Positions 40,991 through 45,071 of a stretch of 45,071 nucleotides of DNA are shown one piece after another (the first letter of the stretch is position 1; each line of letters begins with the position of its first letter). The DNA comes from CAZOZP01 sp964584325 (GTDB taxonomy: Bacteria > Bacteroidota > Ignavibacteria > Ignavibacteriales > Melioribacteraceae), in contig CAZOZP010000028.1 of NCBI GenBank assembly GCA_964584325.1, positions 1-45,071 of the forward strand, read 5' to 3'. The notes under the pieces are model-generated. The model saw only the letters and a list, made by a program, of their open reading frames with translations, did not search any database and was not told where the DNA came from. The position numbers and the translations under genes were made by a program.

Positions 40991-43390
40991 TCAATTCTCC
41001 TGACTGCCGTTGTTTTCTTCCAACTGACTTAATTCCCGTTTATATTTATGTATTTTAGTCTGGTAACCCTTTTCCTGCATAACAAGCTGTGATATCTTCT
41101 GGTTCAGCGATTCTTTCATTACTTCGTAATTTGCAAGTTCGCTCGTAATATCTTTAAGCTTTTTCTCGGTCTCAATAATTTTGTCTTCCTTGAATTTGAG
41201 ATCGTCTTCAACCATTTTCCTTTCTTCAAAATACTTGCGGCTGTTTTCCTCAGCTTCTTTATATTTCTGCTCGTATTTTGAATAAAGAACGTTGAGTTCT
41301 TGCTCAAGTTTTATTTTCTTAGTTTCCATTTCAAGAATTTCAAGACTTAAACTTTTAACTTCTGCACGTTTTCGGCTTTCTTTTTCCTGAAGAGCAGTGA
41401 GCGAATCATTTAGTCTTGATTTCATTTCCACTACTTCATTCAGACTGTGTTCAGAAGAAATTTTCTGCTTTGAGAGATAATCAACTTCGGCTGAGATCTG
41501 GGAAATGTTGGAATTCTGCTGGAAAATCAGTTGTTCTTTTTCCTTTATGACAGCTTCTCGTGAGGCTATTTCAGCATTTAGTTTTTCAATAGCTTCACGT
41601 TTTACCGAAAGTTCCTTGTCGAAATTGCCCAAATGCTCATAGAGTGTCTTTTCCGCTGATTTCATTTGTTCAATTATTTCCGAATTCTTCAAACTGTTCT
41701 CTACAATTTTTTCTTTCAGAAATTCCTGTTCCCTGCTCAAATTATCAATTTCCAGTTTTTTATTTTCAAGTTCTTTATCAATTGAATCTCTTAGTGCATC
41801 CTTTTCTCCGAATTCCGCATCAAGAGAAGATTTCCTTGCTTCAATCTGGGCAAGCTGAGTTTTCATAGCATTCAACTGTTCGGAAATAGTCTTAATCTCT
41901 TGTTCGGCAGTACTAAGTTGAAGCTGTTTTTCTGCTAAGTCGGTAACAACTTTATCCTGTTTTTGTACTAATTCGGCAAAGTATTTATCTTTATCCGTAA
42001 CCTGAGAAATAATTGAACTTAAGCTTCTTTCGAGATTTGTCTTAATTTCCTCGCTGACATTAATCTTTTCATCCAAAGATCGTATTTTTTCAAGTTTTTC
42101 GATTTCTGCATTTTTAAGTTCGTTATATGATTTTTCAACTTCAGCCCGTTTTTTGCTTAATTCGACAAGTTTGGTTTCCAAATCTGCGGACTTGGAACTT
42201 TCCCCTTCTTTCTGTGCCTTATCCAAAGAATTAAACTCATTCCTCTTTTGTTCGATATCTTCATCAAGTCTGAATTCTATTTCTCTTAATGCGGAAATTC
42301 TTTCTTCTGCTTCAGCTATTTGTTTTTCAAGATCATTGATGTTTTTGGAAAGTTCTTTTTCGTAACCGGCTTTTTCCTTGTTGGTACTTTCAATGCTCAG
42401 TTTTGCATTTTCAAGTTTTTCGATATATTCTTCCAACTCGCTTTTTATTTCAGCCAATGCTTTTTCCGACTCTTTCTTTTCCTTTTCAAGCATTGCGCTT
42501 TCTGCCTGCAGGTTGGCAAGTTCTTTTTGAAGCCCGGCAATTTCATCAGCGGTTTTGTCTTTCTTACCCTTAACTCCCGCGGCAATTCCTGTTTCCATTT
42601 CCTTTATTTCAGCCTCAAGGTCTGACTTTTTCCTTGCAAGTTCATCCGTAAAATCCAGCAGAACTTTTTCGCTGTCATTTAATTTTTCAAGTCTTTCTTC
42701 TGCTTCATTTATTTCCTGTTTCAAAATGTTAAGTTTTTCTTCTTTCAATTCGCTTTCGTCCGATAACCCCGAATCACTTTTACCTGAATTCAGGTTTATC
42801 AGTTCATTCTCGGCAATTTCTGTTTTAAGGTCTTCTACCTGCTTTTCAAGTTTCTCAACACTTACAATAAGTTCAGATTCCTGAGCTCTAAGTTTTGCCA
42901 GCTTTTCTTCAGCTTCATCAATTTTCTCGTCAGCTTTGGCATCGCCCGCTCCGGCACGTTCAGCAATTTTCCTTTCAATATCCTCAAGCCTTTCTTCAGA
43001 ATCTTTAATTTGTCCGGATATCTTATCTGCTTCTTTGCTAAGTTTTTCAATTTCTTCAGTCAGTACCTTGTATTCTTTCTTTTTCTCTTCTACATCAGGA
43101 GCTTCTTCTTTACTTTCACCCTTATCGGCTTGAAGCTTTTTGTCAACTTTCTTAAGTTTTAATTCTTTCTCTTTAAGTTCTTCTTCAGCGTTTTTCAGAC
43201 TATTTTTGAGTTCCCATTCTTCCCTGGAGAGTTTGGCTATTTCTTTCCTTGAATCTGCAATTCTATTATCAAAACTCTCAATTTGGCTTTCCCTGTCTAT
43301 GTATCTTTGAAGTTTTGCACGCAGCTCTTCATTTTCTTTAATAAGCTGATCGTTGTTTGCGGCTGGTTTTGATTTTGATAAGAATCCCAT
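40991..43390 (-). CDS. 799-residue coiled-coil protein
   Basis: An almost uninterrupted alpha-helical coiled coil of 799 residues, rich in Glu, Lys and Leu (NDQLIKENEELRAKLQRYIDR; DLEKQIAEAEERISALREIEF). It has no signal peptide, membrane helix or globular domain; only about 20 N-terminal residues (MGFLSKSKPAANN) and a short tail are non-coil. No Walker motifs, so it is not an SMC ATPase. It begins an operon with the SGNH and MBOAT genes (2- and 3-base gaps). It could be a cytoskeletal scaffold that positions the secretion machine. The ATG follows GGGAG by nine bases. Confidence 0.85.
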   Translation of the reverse strand: MGFLSKSKPAANNDQLIKENEELRAKLQRYIDRESQIESFDNRIADSRKEIAKLSREEWELKNSLKNAEEELKEKELKLKKVDKKLQADKGESKEEAPDVEEKKKEYKVLTEEIEKLSKEADKISGQIKDSEERLEDIERKIAERAGAGDAKADEKIDEAEEKLAKLRAQESELIVSVEKLEKQVEDLKTEIAENELINLNSGKSDSGLSDESELKEEKLNILKQEINEAEERLEKLNDSEKVLLDFTDELARKKSDLEAEIKEMETGIAAGVKGKKDKTADEIAGLQKELANLQAESAMLEKEKKESEKALAEIKSELEEYIEKLENAKLSIESTNKEKAGYEKELSKNINDLEKQIAEAEERISALREIEFRLDEDIEQKRNEFNSLDKAQKEGESSKSADLETKLVELSKKRAEVEKSYNELKNAEIEKLEKIRSLDEKINVSEEIKTNLERSLSSIISQVTDKDKYFAELVQKQDKVVTDLAEKQLQLSTAEQEIKTISEQLNAMKTQLAQIEARKSSLDAEFGEKDALRDSIDKELENKKLEIDNLSREQEFLKEKIVENSLKNSEIIEQMKSAEKTLYEHLGNFDKELSVKREAIEKLNAEIASREAVIKEKEQLIFQQNSNISQISAEVDYLSKQKISSEHSLNEVVEMKSRLNDSLTALQEKESRKRAEVKSLSLEILEMETKKIKLEQELNVLYSKYEQKYKEAEENSRKYFEERKMVEDDLKFKEDKIIETEKKLKDITSELANYEVMKESLNQKISQLVMQEKGYQTKIHKYKRELSQLEENNGSQEN

Positions 43391-43477
43391 TATTTTTCTC
43401 CCGGAAATTTTTACGTACTCGCATTGTTGTAAAAATAATTAAAAATTTGGAAAATATCTGTTAAACTTTAGAAAAAA

Positions 43478-43485
43478 CAAAGTTA
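43478..43485 (-). promoter_or_regulatory. TAnnTTTG promoter box before the coiled-coil gene
   Basis: The minus strand reads TAACTTTG, about 87 bases ahead of the ATG at 43390. It is the only candidate in this intergenic region and would give a longer leader than at other genes, so support is weak. Confidence 0.3.
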
Positions 43486-43526
43486 TTATCGATTCTTTTT
43501 CTGAAAATTTCAAGGAAACTTTCAGA

Positions 43527-44834
43527 ATGGCCCTGCCCGTTGCCGTGGGACAGCTAGGTCATATCATGATGGGCGTTGTTGACAGCATTATGGTAGGTAA
43601 AGTAAGCACAACTGCACTTGCTGCATCAGCTCTTGTTTCAGGATTATATGCCATCGGACTTGTAGCCGCAATCGGAATGTCATTCGGACTTTCAACTCTA
43701 ACTGCAATTGCCAACGGCGAGCGCCGCCCCGGAAGAAGCGGACTGATACTCAACAATGCCCTAATTCTATATACTGCATTTTCACTCATACTTTTTCTGA
43801 TTCTTTACACAGGTGCCGATATTGTCTTCTTTTTGAATCAGCCGCCCGCAGTTGCGGTTCAAGCGTTCACATATATGAGAATTGTGTCATTTTCAATTAT
43901 TCCTCTTATGCTTTTCCAGACTTACCGACAGTTTCTTGAAGGTCATTCCGATGTTATAACCCCAATGATAATTGCAATTTCGATGAATCTGTTCAACGGA
44001 TTTTTTAACTGGATTTTTATTTTCGGGAAATTCGGAATGGATCCTCTCTATCTCGACGGAGCCGGGTACGCAACTCTGCTTTCCAGAATACTTATGTTTA
44101 TTTCAATAGCTTTTTTTACATATAAGGGTAAATTCGGCAAGTATATTCCTGCATTTAAGTTCCGATTAAGCCGGCGTATTGTCTCCTCTCTTCTTAAAAT
44201 TGGAATTCCTTCGTCTTTATCCTTGTTTGTCGAAGTAGCGGCATTTTCTTTAGCCGGAATTATGGTCGGCTGGTTCGGAGAAGCAAGTCTGGCATCACAC
44301 CATATAGCACTAAATCTTGCATCAGTTACCTATATGACAGTTGTCGGGTTTTCTGTGGCAGGAAATATAAGAACGGGAAACTACTTCGGCGAAAGAAATC
44401 TTGGTAAGATTAAGGAAACTGCGGCATCGGTAATAATTTCAGCTTCCGCATTAATGTTATTTACAGCAGTGATTTTTATTACCTTCAGAAATCAACTTCC
44501 GCAAATATTTTCTACGAGTCCGGATGTGGTTTCTCTCTCCGCCACTCTTCTTATTACTGCCGGATTTTTCCAGATTTTCGACGGATTGCAGGCTGTTACT
44601 TCCGGAGTTTTAAGAGGTTTGACCGATGTACGTATTCCGATGCTGATAATTATTTTCTCCTACTGGATAATTGCTCTTCCCGCAGGGGCATTCTTCGCAT
44701 TTACCCTGGAACTAAAAACGCCGGGTATCTGGCTCGGACTGCTTCTCGGATTGGTATTCACTGCCTCGGCACTTCTTCTCAGACTAAGAAACAGAATTAC
44801 CAAGTTAAAAAAAATCTGGTTTGAAGTAAGCTAA
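43527..44834 (+). CDS. MATE-family efflux transporter
   Basis: Twelve-helix multidrug/toxin exporter of 435 residues. The MATE N-terminal helix ALPVAVGQLGHIMMGVVDSIMVG and its pseudo-repeat in the second half (GIPSSLSLFVEVAAFSLAGIMVGW) are evident. Also seen are TYRQFLEGHSDV and DGLQAVTSGVLRGLTDVRIPM. The ATG 43527 gives only one residue before helix 1. The frame stays open upstream to 43443 and reads SFSENFKETFR just before, which fits the usual MATE N-terminal tail, but no ATG, GTG or TTG is present. AAGGAA lies nine bases before the ATG, so this start is used with reservation. A noncanonical upstream start is possible. Confidence 0.92.
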   Translation: MALPVAVGQLGHIMMGVVDSIMVGKVSTTALAASALVSGLYAIGLVAAIGMSFGLSTLTAIANGERRPGRSGLILNNALILYTAFSLILFLILYTGADIVFFLNQPPAVAVQAFTYMRIVSFSIIPLMLFQTYRQFLEGHSDVITPMIIAISMNLFNGFFNWIFIFGKFGMDPLYLDGAGYATLLSRILMFISIAFFTYKGKFGKYIPAFKFRLSRRIVSSLLKIGIPSSLSLFVEVAAFSLAGIMVGWFGEASLASHHIALNLASVTYMTVVGFSVAGNIRTGNYFGERNLGKIKETAASVIISASALMLFTAVIFITFRNQLPQIFSTSPDVVSLSATLLITAGFFQIFDGLQAVTSGVLRGLTDVRIPMLIIIFSYWIIALPAGAFFAFTLELKTPGIWLGLLLGLVFTASALLLRLRNRITKLKKIWFEVS

Positions 44835-44842
44835 AACATAAA

Positions 44843-45071
44843 ATGGCTTCACCTGAACATTTCTTCGCTTTACGCAGACATTTCTTCGCTTTACGTGAAC
44901 ATTTCTTCGCTTTACGTGAACATTTCTTCGCTTTACGTGAACATTTCTTCGCTNNNNNNNNNNNNNNNNNNNNNNNNNNNNNNNNNNNNNNNNNNNNNNN
45001 NNNNNNNNNNNNNNNNNNNNNNNNNNNNNNNNNNNNNNNNNNNNNNNNNNNNNTTACACGGACATTTCTTC
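44843..45071 (+). repeat. 21-bp tandem repeat interrupted by an assembly gap
   Basis: Unit ACATTTCTTCGCTTTACGTGA. Copies begin at 44857, 44878, 44899, 44920 and 44941, then 100 Ns, then a diverged copy ending at 45071. The first copy joins CGC-AGA instead of CGT-GAA. In one plus frame every unit is free of stops and encodes HFFALRE. With ATG 44843 the reading is M-A-S-P-E then the repeat, and the few bases after the gap (LHGHFF) fit the same motif. It might be a repeat-protein gene or a minisatellite in which two frames happen to be open. Confidence 0.85.
44954..45053. other. Assembly gap of 100 Ns
   Basis: Exactly 100 undetermined bases, the usual placeholder for a gap of unknown size. It lies inside the 21-bp tandem repeat; 121 bases separate the flanking phase marks, which is not a multiple of 21, so the true length differs from 100. 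Confidence 0.97.

Noticed and set aside
42153..43133. Several Ser/Phe-rich plus-strand reading frames opposite the coiled-coil gene
   Set aside because: They are mirror images of a Glu/Lys-rich coding strand (GAA/AAG read as TTC/CTT) and have no start signals or family features.
44857..45071. CRISPR array
   Set aside because: The 21-bp units are directly adjacent with no unique spacers between them and no cas gene is in the window.

Overview
The window looks like most or all of one draft-genome scaffold. It opens inside a truncated gene and ends in a run of exactly 100 Ns inside a tandem repeat. The DNA is AT-rich and densely coded, with short operons on both strands. Many genes have a visible GGAG/AGGA ribosome binding site, and several are preceded by a TAnnTTTG box, the -7 element of Bacteroidota-type sigma-A promoters. 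Together with the gene content (hrcA-grpE-dnaJ joined to comEA and a PilM-like gene, PpiD-type foldase, AGCS symporter, queuosine genes, TatD-radical SAM fusion) this suggests an Ignavibacteria-like member of the Bacteroidota/Chlorobiota group. That placement is inference from style and content, not from a marker-gene comparison.

Layout. 1-4.3 kb: the tail of a B12-type radical SAM gene, a group-4 glycosyltransferase, a FemAB-like acyltransferase and a DegT aminotransferase, which fits the edge of a surface-glycan locus. 4.3-6.3 kb: small secreted proteins and a lipoprotein, including an NTF2-fold gene broken by one in-frame stop. 6.5-16.3 kb (minus strand): aroB-aroK, a PpiD-like periplasmic foldase, and a long chain hrcA-grpE-dnaJ-comEA-pseudopilin-like-pilM-like-rsmD-coaD with almost no gaps. 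16.4-25.9 kb (plus strand): purM, TatD/radical SAM, PBP4-type carboxypeptidase, M28 lipoprotein, prmA, then a PAS-kinase-receiver protein, a YhaM-like nuclease, a sirtuin and a SnoaL-like protein. 25.9-31.5 kb: queD, rpsT, a GlmU-like nucleotidyltransferase, AGCS symporter, queG overlapping a Rieske ferredoxin, and a small lipoprotein.

31.5-45 kb: a 688-residue lipoprotein with a caspase/gingipain-like His-Cys pair, two unrecognised cytoplasmic proteins, a TPR plus beta-barrel outer-membrane protein, and a tight three-gene operon of a giant coiled coil, a membrane-anchored SGNH esterase and an MBOAT acyltransferase. The latter four proteins resemble the parts of exopolysaccharide O-acetylation and export machines. 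The right end holds a MATE transporter followed by a 21-bp tandem repeat that stays open in a seven-residue reading frame.

No rRNA, tRNA, CRISPR array, insertion sequence or complete prophage is visible. No gene-free stretch exceeds 300 bases. The least ordinary items are the MBOAT/SGNH/coiled-coil operon with its TPR-barrel neighbour, the caspase-like lipoprotein with a CRP/FNR-like palindrome at its promoter, the Rieske-queG coupling, and the repeat at the right end.
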